The notes below the pieces were generated by a model. It was not told where the DNA came from. It searched no databases and worked only from the letters and a program-made list of their open reading frames with translations. This document shows, piece by piece, positions 1-7,330 of a stretch of DNA of 8,271 bases; positions within the stretch are counted from its first letter, which is position 1; each line of letters starts with the position of its first letter. A program made the position numbers and the translations under genes. This stretch comes from Pseudomonadota bacterium. GTDB taxonomy: Bacteria > Pseudomonadota > Alphaproteobacteria > Rhizobiales > Rhizobiaceae. Where the stretch lies: contig JAEYTV010000453.1 of assembly GCA_023433855.1 (NCBI GenBank), positions 1 to 8,271 on the forward strand, given 5' to 3'.

Positions 1-1596
1 CTCATGAACAACCTCGACCCCGACGTCGCGGAAAATCCTCACGAACTGGTGGTCTACGGCGGTATTGGTCGGGCGGCCCGCACCTGGGGTGATTTCGACC
101 AGATTGTTGCGACGCTGAAGACATTGACGGAAGAGGAAACCTTGCTCGTCCAGTCCGGCAAACCGGTTGGCGTATTCCGTACCCACAAGGACGCGCCGCG
201 GGTGCTGATCGCCAATTCCAACCTCGTGCCGCACTGGGCGACCTGGGACCATTTCAACGAACTGGACAAGAAGGGCCTTGCCATGTACGGCCAGATGACG
301 GCCGGCTCGTGGATCTATATCGGCACGCAAGGGATCGTGCAGGGCACCTACGAGACCTTTGTGGAGGCAGGGCGGCAGCACTACAACGGCAATCTGTCAG
401 GCAAGTGGATCCTGACCGGCGGGCTTGGCGGCATGGGAGGCGCCCAGCCGCTTGCTGCCGTAATGGCCGGCGCCTGCTGCCTGGCAGTCGAATGCGACGA
501 AACTCGCATCGATTTCCGCCTGCGCACACGCTATGTCGATGAGAAGGCCCGAACGCTGGACGAGGCGCTCGCCATGATCGCGGACTGGACGGCGAAGGGC
601 GAAGCGAAGTCCGTCGGTCTGCTCGGAAACGCCGCCGAAATCTTCCCCGAACTCGTGCGCCGCATGAAATCCGGCGGCCCGCGCCCCGACATCGTCACGG
701 ACCAGACGTCCGCCCACGATCCGTTGAACGGCTATCTTCCGATCGGCTGGACGGTCGCCGAGCACAGGTCCAGGCGCGAAAGCGACCCGAAGGCCGTGGA
801 AGCTGCCGCGCGCGCGTCGATGAAGCAACATGTCGAGGCGATGGTCGCCTTCTGGGACGCTGGCGTTCCGACGCTCGACTACGGCAACAACATCCGCCAG
901 GTCGCCAAGGACGAGGGACTGGAGAATGCCTTTGCGTTTCCGGGGTTCGTGCCGGCGTATATCCGCCCGCTGTTTTGCCGCGGCATCGGGCCGTTCCGCT
1001 GGGCAGCGCTCTCCGGCGACCCACAGGACATCTACAAGACCGATGCCAAGGTGAAGGAGCTGTTGCCCGACAACAAGCACCTGCACAACTGGCTGGACAT
1101 GGCCAGGGAGCGGATTTCCTTCCAGGGCCTGCCGGCGCGGATCTGCTGGGTGGGTCTGGGCGATCGCCACAAGCTTGGCCTCGCCTTCAACGAGATGGTC
1201 AGGAACGGCGAGCTTTCAGCGCCCGTGGTGATTGGTCGTGATCATCTTGACTCAGGCTCGGTGGCTTCGCCGAACCGCGAGACAGAGGCCATGAAAGATG
1301 GCTCGGACGCCGTATCCGACTGGCCGCTCCTCAACGCACTTCTCAACACGGCGTCGGGCGCCACCTGGGTATCCCTGCATCATGGCGGCGGTGTCGGCAT
1401 GGGCTTCTCGCAGCATTCCGGGATGGTGATCTGCTGCGATGGCACCGAAGATGCCGATCGCCGGCTGGAACGCGTGCTCTGGAACGACCCGGCCACCGGC
1501 GTCATGCGCCATGCCGATGCCGGCTACGATATCGCCATCGATTGTGCCCGTGAAAAGGGCCTGCGGTTGCCCGGTATCCTCGGGAACCAGGAATGA
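1..1596 (+). CDS. hutU: Urocanate hydratase (urocanase), 5' end cut by window edge
   Basis: Catalyses the second step of histidine degradation, converting urocanate to imidazolone propionate in the cytoplasm with tightly bound NAD+ as an electrophilic cofactor. The urocanase signature [10 protein letters not shown] is at residues 373-382 counted from the ATG at 4, and includes the conserved Cys (381). A glycine-rich dinucleotide-binding stretch, [11 protein letters not shown], is at 139-149. The 530 residues from that ATG are about 25-35 short of the usual roughly 555. From memory, family members read ...LRMLMNNLDP..., so the ATG at 4 is an internal Met, and the in-frame CTC before it at 1-3 fits that Leu. 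The true start therefore lies outside the window and the gene need not be broken. It ends in TGA, overlapping hutD by 4 bp, so the two are probably translationally coupled. Identity is very secure; only the missing start is uncertain. Confidence 0.97.
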   Translation, partial: LMNNLDPDVAENPHELVVYGGIGRAARTWGDFDQIVATLKTLTEEETLLVQSGKPVGVFRTHKDAPRVLIANSNLVPHWATWDHFNELDKKGLAMYGQMTAGSWIYIGTQGIVQGTYETFVEAGRQHYNGNLSGKWILTGGLGGMGGAQPLAAVMAGACCLAVECDETRIDFRLRTRYVDEKARTLDEALAMIADWTAKGEAKSVGLLGNAAEIFPELVRRMKSGGPRPDIVTDQTSAHDPLNGYLPIGWTVAEHRSRRESDPKAVEAAARASMKQHVEAMVAFWDAGVPTLDYGNNIRQVAKDEGLENAFAFPGFVPAYIRPLFCRGIGPFRWAALSGDPQDIYKTDAKVKELLPDNKHLHNWLDMARERISFQGLPARICWVGLGDRHKLGLAFNEMVRNGELSAPVVIGRDHLDSGSVASPNRETEAMKDGSDAVSDWPLLNALLNTASGATWVSLHHGGGVGMGFSQHSGMVICCDGTEDADRRLERVLWNDPATGVMRHADAGYDIAIDCAREKGLRLPGILGNQE

Positions 1597-2186
1597 AGAT
1601 CCTTCGCGCGGGTGCTCACAAGCGCATGGCCTGGAAGAACGGCAAGGGCGAGACCACGGAGATCGCCGTCTTCCCCCCGGATGCAACCTTGGACAGCTTC
1701 CGGTGGAGGGTCAGCATGGCGACAGTTGCCGCCGACGGGCCGTTCTCGATCTTTGGGGGCATTGACCGGACATTGTCCATTCTCGAGGGTAAGGGGATGG
1801 ACCTGGTGATCGACGGACGCGACCGCGTGACGCTCACCCGGGGATCGCATCCCTACAGTTTTCCTGCGGATGCGCCGACTTTGGGAAATCTGCGGGACGG
1901 CCCGATCATAGACCTCAACGTCATGACAAGGCGCAACAGCTTCTCGCATTCGGTGGCTGCCCTTTTAGCCCCCACATCCGTGGGGGGTGCCAACTCTCTG
2001 GTGCTGGTTCTATGTGGCAGCGGCAGAATGATGGTCACATGCGCAGGCGTTACCCAGATGCTTTCGAGGTTTGATTGCGCCATCTTCGGTCCAGACGAAA
2101 CGGCAGAGCTGTCCGGGACTGGCTCCGGTTTCACGATCGAGATCAGATCTCTGTCCGGGGAGACCAAACCGCCGCTGCATGATTAG
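1593..2186 (+). CDS. hutD: HutD family cupin-like protein of the histidine-utilisation operon
   Basis: A 197-residue protein of the HutD/Ves family, a bicupin-like fold encoded in many hut operons. Its biochemical role is not firmly established; a proposed role is limiting or sensing the flux of histidine-pathway intermediates. Family features visible are [16 protein letters not shown] at residues 14-29, [17 protein letters not shown] at 36-52, a [14 protein letters not shown] block at 56-69, and a PYSFPAD...[12 protein letters not shown] segment at 87-114. The length is normal for the family. The ATG overlaps the hutU stop (ATGA), with GGGA at 1582-1585 as a possible ribosome binding site inside hutU. 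A TTA leucine codon, expected to be rare at this GC content, falls near residue 125 beside a strong inverted repeat. Family call is secure from sequence and context; function is not. Confidence 0.92.
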   Translation: MKILRAGAHKRMAWKNGKGETTEIAVFPPDATLDSFRWRVSMATVAADGPFSIFGGIDRTLSILEGKGMDLVIDGRDRVTLTRGSHPYSFPADAPTLGNLRDGPIIDLNVMTRRNSFSHSVAALLAPTSVGGANSLVLVLCGSGRMMVTCAGVTQMLSRFDCAIFGPDETAELSGTGSGFTIEIRSLSGETKPPLHD

Positions 2187-2268
2187 CTACAGCGAGGAAG
2201 CCGCTTGTTCGGCCACAGCCCTACCTTGTCCCGGACGATCGCTCCTCATTCATGAGAGAAGGAGGGGG

Positions 2269-2299
2269 GCCGACGTCGGAAGTCCGAAGCAGCGTCGGC
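2269..2299. repeat. Nested inverted repeat downstream of hutD
   Basis: GCCGACG at 2269-2275 pairs perfectly with CGTCGGC at 2293-2299. Inside this, TCGGA at 2276-2280 can pair with TCCGA at 2283-2287, giving a stacked, mostly paired structure about 85 bp after the hutD stop. It could act in transcription termination or 3' end stability of the hut mRNA. No T-run follows, so it is not a typical intrinsic terminator. Confidence 0.35.
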
Positions 2300-2395
2300 G
2301 CATGGTCCCACCGAAGACCTCACAGAAGATGAGATCACCCCGGGCGTCGAACGTCGGGCATTCGAGTTGCCGTTCCTTTTCGGAAATTTGGCGTA

Positions 2396-2445
2396 TTCCG
2401 TTGCTTCGTCGGAGGGCAGGTCTCCCTCCAACATAGGTAACGGAA
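2396..2445. repeat. Composite inverted repeat in the convergent intergenic region
   Basis: TTCCGTT at 2396-2402 and AACGGAA at 2439-2445 form a perfect 7-bp outer stem, extendable by about four more pairs if G-T wobbles are allowed. Inside it, GGAGGG at 2411-2416 and CCCTCC at 2424-2429 form a second perfect stem with a 7-nt loop. The structure sits midway between two converging genes and could end or stabilise either transcript, or belong to an unannotated small RNA. There is no T-run on either side. Confidence 0.35.
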
Positions 2446-2474
2446 CAACGCCCCGCGGTGTTCGCGTATCTCAA

Positions 2475-2499
2475 GATCAGGTAGTGCGTCGGCCTGATC
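2475..2499. repeat. 7-bp inverted repeat near the 3' end of the permease transcript
   Basis: GATCAGG at 2475-2481 and CCTGATC at 2493-2499 are perfect complements separated by 11 nt. The right arm abuts the GC-rich palindrome at 2499-2510. It lies about 100 bp beyond the stop of the leftward permease gene. No T-run follows on the minus strand, so a terminator role is only a possibility. Confidence 0.25.
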
Positions 2500-2601
2500 C
2501 GCCGCGGCGGCGGTGCCATGGGGTCAAGATCAGTGCAGAGGGCAGAGCGAGCGCAGATAGCAGTCTGTTCTTGCTTCCCTCCCACCTTTGCATCCGATCG
2601 A

Positions 2602-3984
2602 TCAACCGATCAGCTTCATGATGGCTGGGACGCTGAGGATAGCAGCGTAGTAGCCCATAAACTGCACTCCGGTGTTCATCCCCAGCACGCGGTAGAGAAG
2701 CCCGCCGACGAGACCCACGGTCGTGATGACCAACAGTGCGAGCAGGCCACCTTCCCATAGGCCGATCACGATGACGAGACCGACAAAGGTGGCGATGATG
2801 GCCTCGTGGCTGATGTACTTGGCCACGAAGGCAGCGGCGCTGCGGGCGTGGTTCATCGCGAACGGATAGGCGATCGCAGTCGCGATGACGACCGACACCA
2901 GACCCCAGATGAGGAATTCCGGCACGGACATCATCGTATGCAGGTTGTTCACCGTACCCGTCGCGGTGTCGACCGTGAACCGCGGCGGCGCGTTGAACAG
3001 CGGAGCGGCCGGTCCCGCCGCAACCGGGCTGAGCGGAAGCCCAAAGGCGATCAACGGGATGAGCGCCTCGGCGATATAGGTCGATTCCGTGACCCCGTTG
3101 CGCACCGCGAGCACCGAGGTCAGACGATGGTAGGCCTGCTTGATGCGAGCCCCGACGATCTCGCCGGCGATCACCGTGACGGCGACAGGGCTGAACACGA
3201 AGGTAGCGCTGGTGATGGCTGCTGCCGTTGCAGTGGTGGTCACCTGACTGCGGTCGAGCACACGGAACGGATTGGGGAAATAGCCGCCCCAGGTCTTGAC
3301 GTCCGGTGCCAGGGTGGTCTGGCGTGGCTCGTCCCGGTTCATGCGCTTGCGCTCGATCGGCGAAGCGGCCGACACGAGTTCGGCCACCAGCGGCCCGATC
3401 GCGATGCCGAGGAAATAGCTGACCCCGAGCTTCACTTCATTGGCGGCAGTGAAGCCTTGCAGGGCGACAATCAGCAGCGTGAAGGGTACCAGCGCGATCA
3501 TCGATGCCCAGCGACCGGCTGAGAAGTAGGCAATCAAAAGCGCGGCCGCGGTGAAGAGCCACGGTGCCGACGCTGTGATATAAGTGCCGAAAGGCGCCAG
3601 GATAACCGCAAACAGCACCGCCAGAGGCACCGCGATGAATGCCGAGATCACAGAGCCCGCCAGCATCTTGCGAAGCGCGATGTGTGGCGCTCCCAGATTG
3701 CGCAGCGCGGTGGCCTGTTGAAGCAACGGCAGGGCCATTGTATCCCCCGGTATCCCCAGAAGCGCGGTCGGCACAGCATGCGTCATGTGCTTCGACACCG
3801 CGGCGCACATCCAGAAGGTGAAGACGGCTACCGGCGGAGCACCGAGCAGAACCACCAGGAGGGTCACCGGAGCGATCGTTGTGGTTTCGTCCGTCCCCGA
3901 GATCAGGCCAATCGCCGAAAACAGGATCGCCCCCAGCAGGCCGAGTGAAACGGCAACGAGTATTTCGTAAAGCAGTCCGTCCAT
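2602..3984 (-). CDS. TctA-like permease, candidate mevalonate transporter subunit
   Basis: A 460-residue, very hydrophobic integral membrane protein related to the large subunit (TctA) of tripartite tricarboxylate transporters. TctA has two homologous halves, and both are recognisable here. The first-half motif (TctA consensus around LLNIPG) appears as PTALLGIPGDTMA at 72-84. The second half shows GVTESTYIAEALIPLIAF at 297-314 followed by GLPLSPVA at 315-322, where typical TctA has GIPGSAVA. It is somewhat shorter than the usual roughly 500 residues. Start ATG is preceded by a GGGGGAG ribosome binding site that overlaps the end of the upstream small gene; the gap between the two is 3 bp, so they are surely co-transcribed with mvaA further upstream. 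Context suggests uptake of mevalonate or a related hydroxy acid. The family call is good but the substrate is inferred. No solute-binding subunit (TctC) gene is in the window. Confidence 0.82.
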   Translation of the reverse strand: MDGLLYEILVAVSLGLLGAILFSAIGLISGTDETTTIAPVTLLVVLLGAPPVAVFTFWMCAAVSKHMTHAVPTALLGIPGDTMALPLLQQATALRNLGAPHIALRKMLAGSVISAFIAVPLAVLFAVILAPFGTYITASAPWLFTAAALLIAYFSAGRWASMIALVPFTLLIVALQGFTAANEVKLGVSYFLGIAIGPLVAELVSAASPIERKRMNRDEPRQTTLAPDVKTWGGYFPNPFRVLDRSQVTTTATAAAITSATFVFSPVAVTVIAGEIVGARIKQAYHRLTSVLAVRNGVTESTYIAEALIPLIAFGLPLSPVAAGPAAPLFNAPPRFTVDTATGTVNNLHTMMSVPEFLIWGLVSVVIATAIAYPFAMNHARSAAAFVAKYISHEAIIATFVGLVIVIGLWEGGLLALLVITTVGLVGGLLYRVLGMNTGVQFMGYYAAILSVPAIMKLIG

Positions 3985-3987
3985 GTC

Positions 3988-4446
3988 TTACTCCCCCCGG
4001 TTGCTTGAAGCGCGGCCGTTTTCGTAGTTCTTGAACAGGTCATAGAGCCCCACTTCCCGCATTTCCTGCGCGACCACAGGGGGAAGATCCTCCACCCGGC
4101 CGAGTGGACCGCCTTCCTGTTCGATCTGCTCAAGGATCTCCACCTGCCAGGTGGAGCCCGTCTGAACCTGTTCGACCACAGTCCGCTTCGGAGAAAATAG
4201 GCGGGCGCAGAGGGCGCCGCTGACGACAGAGCCTACGATGCCGGCGAGCATGGCAAGAGCCTTGCCAACAGCCGGTGTGCTCGCCATCGGCGCGATCGTC
4301 TGCAGCGCCGCAAGATAGACCGCCACGCTCAACAGCGCGCCGATGATCATGGCCTTTCCGAGTTGGGGACGCGATATCACGTCGCCCCACACTTCCGCTA
4401 GCTGACCTTGCGTACCACGAGCGGGTACGCTGCTTCTGTCCATCAT
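3988..4446 (-). CDS. Unrecognised small two-helix membrane protein, possible TctB-like partner
   Basis: A 152-residue protein I cannot assign to a family. Two hydrophobic segments look like membrane helices, about 31-52 (AMIIGALLSVAVYLAALQTI) and 62-83. They are followed by a charged, probably soluble C-terminal tail of about 70 residues rich in Glu and Gln, with a conserved-looking NYENGRASSNRGE end. Small subunits of tripartite tricarboxylate transporters (TctB) are of similar size but usually have four helices, so this would be a reduced or unrelated counterpart. Start: GGGGAGGA lies just upstream (complement of 4451-4458). The ATG at 4446 or the adjacent one at 4443 would serve; the second has the more usual spacing. 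It sits 69 bp after mvaA and 3 bp before the permease gene, so its product probably works with the permease. Confidence 0.8.
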   Translation of the reverse strand: MMDRSSVPARGTQGQLAEVWGDVISRPQLGKAMIIGALLSVAVYLAALQTIAPMASTPAVGKALAMLAGIVGSVVSGALCARLFSPKRTVVEQVQTGSTWQVEILEQIEQEGGPLGRVEDLPPVVAQEMREVGLYDLFKNYENGRASSNRGE

Positions 4447-4475
4447 GTTGTCCTCCCCAAGTTCCGGTATCGTGC

Positions 4476-4506
4476 CGGCAGCGACAAGGCTCCTCCTCCG
4501 CTGCCG
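4476..4506 (-). repeat. Inverted repeat between mvaA and the small membrane gene
   Basis: CGGCAGCG at 4476-4483 and CGCTGCCG at 4499-4506 are perfect 8-bp complements around a 15-nt loop. They fill most of the 69-bp gap after the mvaA stop. In the mRNA this could form a hairpin that sets relative levels of the enzyme and the transporter genes by stabilising or attenuating the transcript. There is no T-run, so full termination is unlikely. Confidence 0.35.
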
Positions 4507-4515
4507 TGAGTTCAG

Positions 4516-5808
<1,293 letters not shown>

Positions 5809-5816
5809 GTGGCTCG

Positions 5817-5821
5817 CTCCC
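5817..5821 (-). promoter_or_regulatory. Ribosome binding site deciding the mvaA start
   Basis: On the minus strand GGGAG lies 8 nt before the ATG at 5808. It overlaps the alternative TTG start at 5823, which argues for the ATG as the real start. Confidence 0.6.
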
Positions 5822-5833
5822 AAACCTGTAGAT

Positions 5834-5847
5834 CGACGCTTGCGTCG
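5834..5847. repeat. Perfect short palindrome in the mvaA leader
   Basis: CGACGC at 5834-5839 and GCGTCG at 5842-5847 flank a TT centre, giving a 14-bp near-perfect dyad 26 bp upstream of the mvaA ATG. It may be a further protein-binding site, or a tight element in the mvaA 5' untranslated RNA. It does not match the GACA-N3-TGTC arms next to it. Confidence 0.4.
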
Positions 5848-5849
5848 GC

Positions 5850-5895
5850 GACAAACTGTCCTAAGATAACGGCTGCAGGCAAGGGACAGTTTGTC
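5850..5895. promoter_or_regulatory. Paired operator candidate for the MocR regulator between mvaA and mocR-like gene
   Basis: GACAAACTGTCC at 5850-5861 and GGACAGTTTGTC at 5884-5895 form a perfect 12-bp inverted repeat separated by 22 bp. Each arm also contains its own dyad of form GACA-N3-TGTC (5850-5860 and 5885-5895), with centres 35 bp apart. This fits a dimeric regulator binding two sites. The only A/T-leaning stretch between the arms, CTAAGATAAC at 5861-5870, could supply -10 elements for one or both directions: TAAGAT for the rightward gene, TTATCT on the minus strand for mvaA. The -35 matches are poor, as often seen at activated promoters. MocR proteins such as GabR and PdxR are known to bind two sites near a divergent promoter. 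Protein identity at this site is inferred. Confidence 0.7.
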
Positions 5896-5920
5896 ACTTT
5901 ATTTGAGGCACTGTACCAAA

Positions 5921-5928
5921 GGAAGAGG
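5921..5928 (+). promoter_or_regulatory. Ribosome binding site deciding the regulator's TTG start
   Basis: GGAAGAGG ends 7 nt before the TTG at 5936. The alternative in-frame TTG at 5891 lies inside the right operator arm and has no comparable spacing to a purine-rich site, so 5936 is preferred. Confidence 0.6.
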
Positions 5929-5935
5929 TGGACGG

Positions 5936-7321
5936 TTGACAAAGCTGATCGATAACATCGTCGCGCACGTCAGCGGTCAGATCGCGACGGGAGTCTACCG
6001 GCCGTCACAGAAGCTTCCCTCCGTCCGGGGAGCTGCGGCCCAATTCGGCGTGTCCAAGAACACCATGGCCGAGGCTTATGACCGCCTTGTTGCGCGGGGG
6101 CTTGCCTTCGCCCGGCCGGGATCGGGCTACTATGTCTCGGAAAACAGGCCGACGCCCGTCCCGAAGAACCGGCCCGATGTCACCGAAGCGACCAGCATCA
6201 TGTCGCTGCTGCGCGAGCAACTGGAGCAGAACTACCAGACGCGTCCAGGGGACGGCCGACCTCCCGCGAGCTGGACCGAGGACGCCGACATGCGGCGCAT
6301 CCTGCGCACCAGCCGCAACACCACGGCGGAAGTGGATTTTGGATACGGCAGTTCCTGGGGGCTCGGCGCATTGCGCGAATGGCTCCGGATGGCGCTGGCG
6401 GAGCGCTCGATCACCACCGAGCCTGACGGTTTGATGCTGACCAGCGGCGTCAACCACGGCCTGGACCTGATCATCCGCCACTTCCTGGAGCCCGGCGAGA
6501 CGGTCTTCGTTGACAGCCCGGGATATTATCCTCTCTTTGCCAAACTCCGCCTCGCAAAGGCGAATGTGGTGCCGATCCGGCGTCTCGAAGATGGTCCCGA
6601 TCTGGAGGACCTGCGTGAAAAACTTGCAGTTCATCGGCCGAAACTGTTCTTCACCCAGAGCCAGGCGCATAATCCGACCGGAGGCACACTGTCGCCGGCG
6701 CACGCATTCACCCTGCTGCAACTCGCAGAGACCCATGACTTCCGCCTGGTCGAGGACGATATCTTCGGCGATCTCCTGTCTCCCACGGTGCCGCGCCTTG
6801 CTGCATTCGGCCAGCAGCAGCGCGTTCTCTATGTCGGGTCCTTCTCAAAGACCCTGTCGGCCAGCCTGCGATGCGGCTACATCGCAGGTGCCCCCGACAC
6901 GGTGCGCAGCCTCGTCGACCTCAAGATGATCACCATGGTGGCGACGTCTCTCCATGTCGAGCGCGTCGTGCTGGAGATGATCGAGAGCGGTCAATACCTG
7001 AAGAACCTGAGGCGCCTGCGAGGATGGATCGAGGACGGCGCCAAGGCGACCGCGCAAGCACTCGTTGATGTCGGCCTGGAAGTTTCGCTGCCCAAGGTAC
7101 AGGGCTTCTACATCTGGGTGCCCCTTCCTGCCGCTCTGGACGAAGCGGACTTCTGCGTTCGCGCCGCGAGAGCCAACATCTTCATCGCGCCAGCGGGCGT
7201 CTTCTATGCGGAAAGGGACCTGGCCGTGCCGCCGGCCATGAGGGTCAACGTGGCCTACGGGGCAGACCCACGATTTTGCGCCTTTCTGCGCGAAGAGATC
7301 AAGAACAGCATCAAAAGTTGA
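5936..7321 (+). CDS. MocR-type transcriptional regulator (GntR HTH plus PLP aminotransferase fold)
   Basis: A 461-residue regulator with an N-terminal GntR-type winged helix-turn-helix (about 1-70; KLPSVRGAAAQFGVSKNT at 26-43, RPGSGYYV at 60-67), a linker, and a C-terminal class I aminotransferase-like domain. PLP-site residues are present: Asn246 in NPTGG, Asp275 in EDDIF, Lys305 in SFSK for the internal aldimine, Arg312, and Arg436 in RVNVAY, the usual carboxylate-binding position. Position 277 is Phe where many family members have Tyr contacting PLP. The start is TTG at 5936; an upstream TTG at 5891 would give 476 residues. It is divergent from mvaA and 9 bp upstream of mvaB, so it likely controls the mevalonate genes and itself through the 5850-5895 repeat. 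Whether it activates or represses, and which ligand it senses, is unknown. A true aminotransferase is unlikely given the HTH. Confidence 0.93.
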   Translation: MTKLIDNIVAHVSGQIATGVYRPSQKLPSVRGAAAQFGVSKNTMAEAYDRLVARGLAFARPGSGYYVSENRPTPVPKNRPDVTEATSIMSLLREQLEQNYQTRPGDGRPPASWTEDADMRRILRTSRNTTAEVDFGYGSSWGLGALREWLRMALAERSITTEPDGLMLTSGVNHGLDLIIRHFLEPGETVFVDSPGYYPLFAKLRLAKANVVPIRRLEDGPDLEDLREKLAVHRPKLFFTQSQAHNPTGGTLSPAHAFTLLQLAETHDFRLVEDDIFGDLLSPTVPRLAAFGQQQRVLYVGSFSKTLSASLRCGYIAGAPDTVRSLVDLKMITMVATSLHVERVVLEMIESGQYLKNLRRLRGWIEDGAKATAQALVDVGLEVSLPKVQGFYIWVPLPAALDEADFCVRAARANIFIAPAGVFYAERDLAVPPAMRVNVAYGADPRFCAFLREEIKNSIKS

Positions 7322-7330
7322 GGAACGGCA

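Larger units (their letters stand above)
2187..2601. other. Convergent intergenic region without a credible gene
   Basis: About 415 bp lie between the converging ends of hutD and the TctA-like permease gene. Open frames of up to roughly 110 codons exist here on both strands. Their translations are rich in Arg, Ser and Pro, show no family motif I recognise, have no convincing ribosome binding site, and overlap each other in several frames, so I call none of them. The stretch holds several inverted repeats (listed separately), a 10-bp direct repeat TCAAGATCAG at 2471-2480 and 2524-2533, and a GC-rich palindrome CCGCCGCGGCGG at 2499-2510. I see no classic hairpin followed by a T-run for either operon. 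Confidence 0.6.

Noticed and set aside
1969..1986. Strong inverted repeat CCCCCAC-ATCC-GTGGGGG resembling a terminator
   Set aside because: It lies inside hutD, in well-conserved reading frame context, and is not followed by a T-run on either strand. It is most simply explained by the codons it encodes.
2250..2585. Minus-strand open frame of about 111 codons in the intergenic region
   Set aside because: No recognisable motif, no good ribosome binding site, composition typical of chance frames in GC-rich DNA, and competing frames on both strands.
5891..5935. Upstream TTG as the start of the regulator (476 residues)
   Set aside because: It falls within the right operator arm and lacks a spaced ribosome binding site, while the TTG at 5936 has GGAAGAGG 7 nt upstream.
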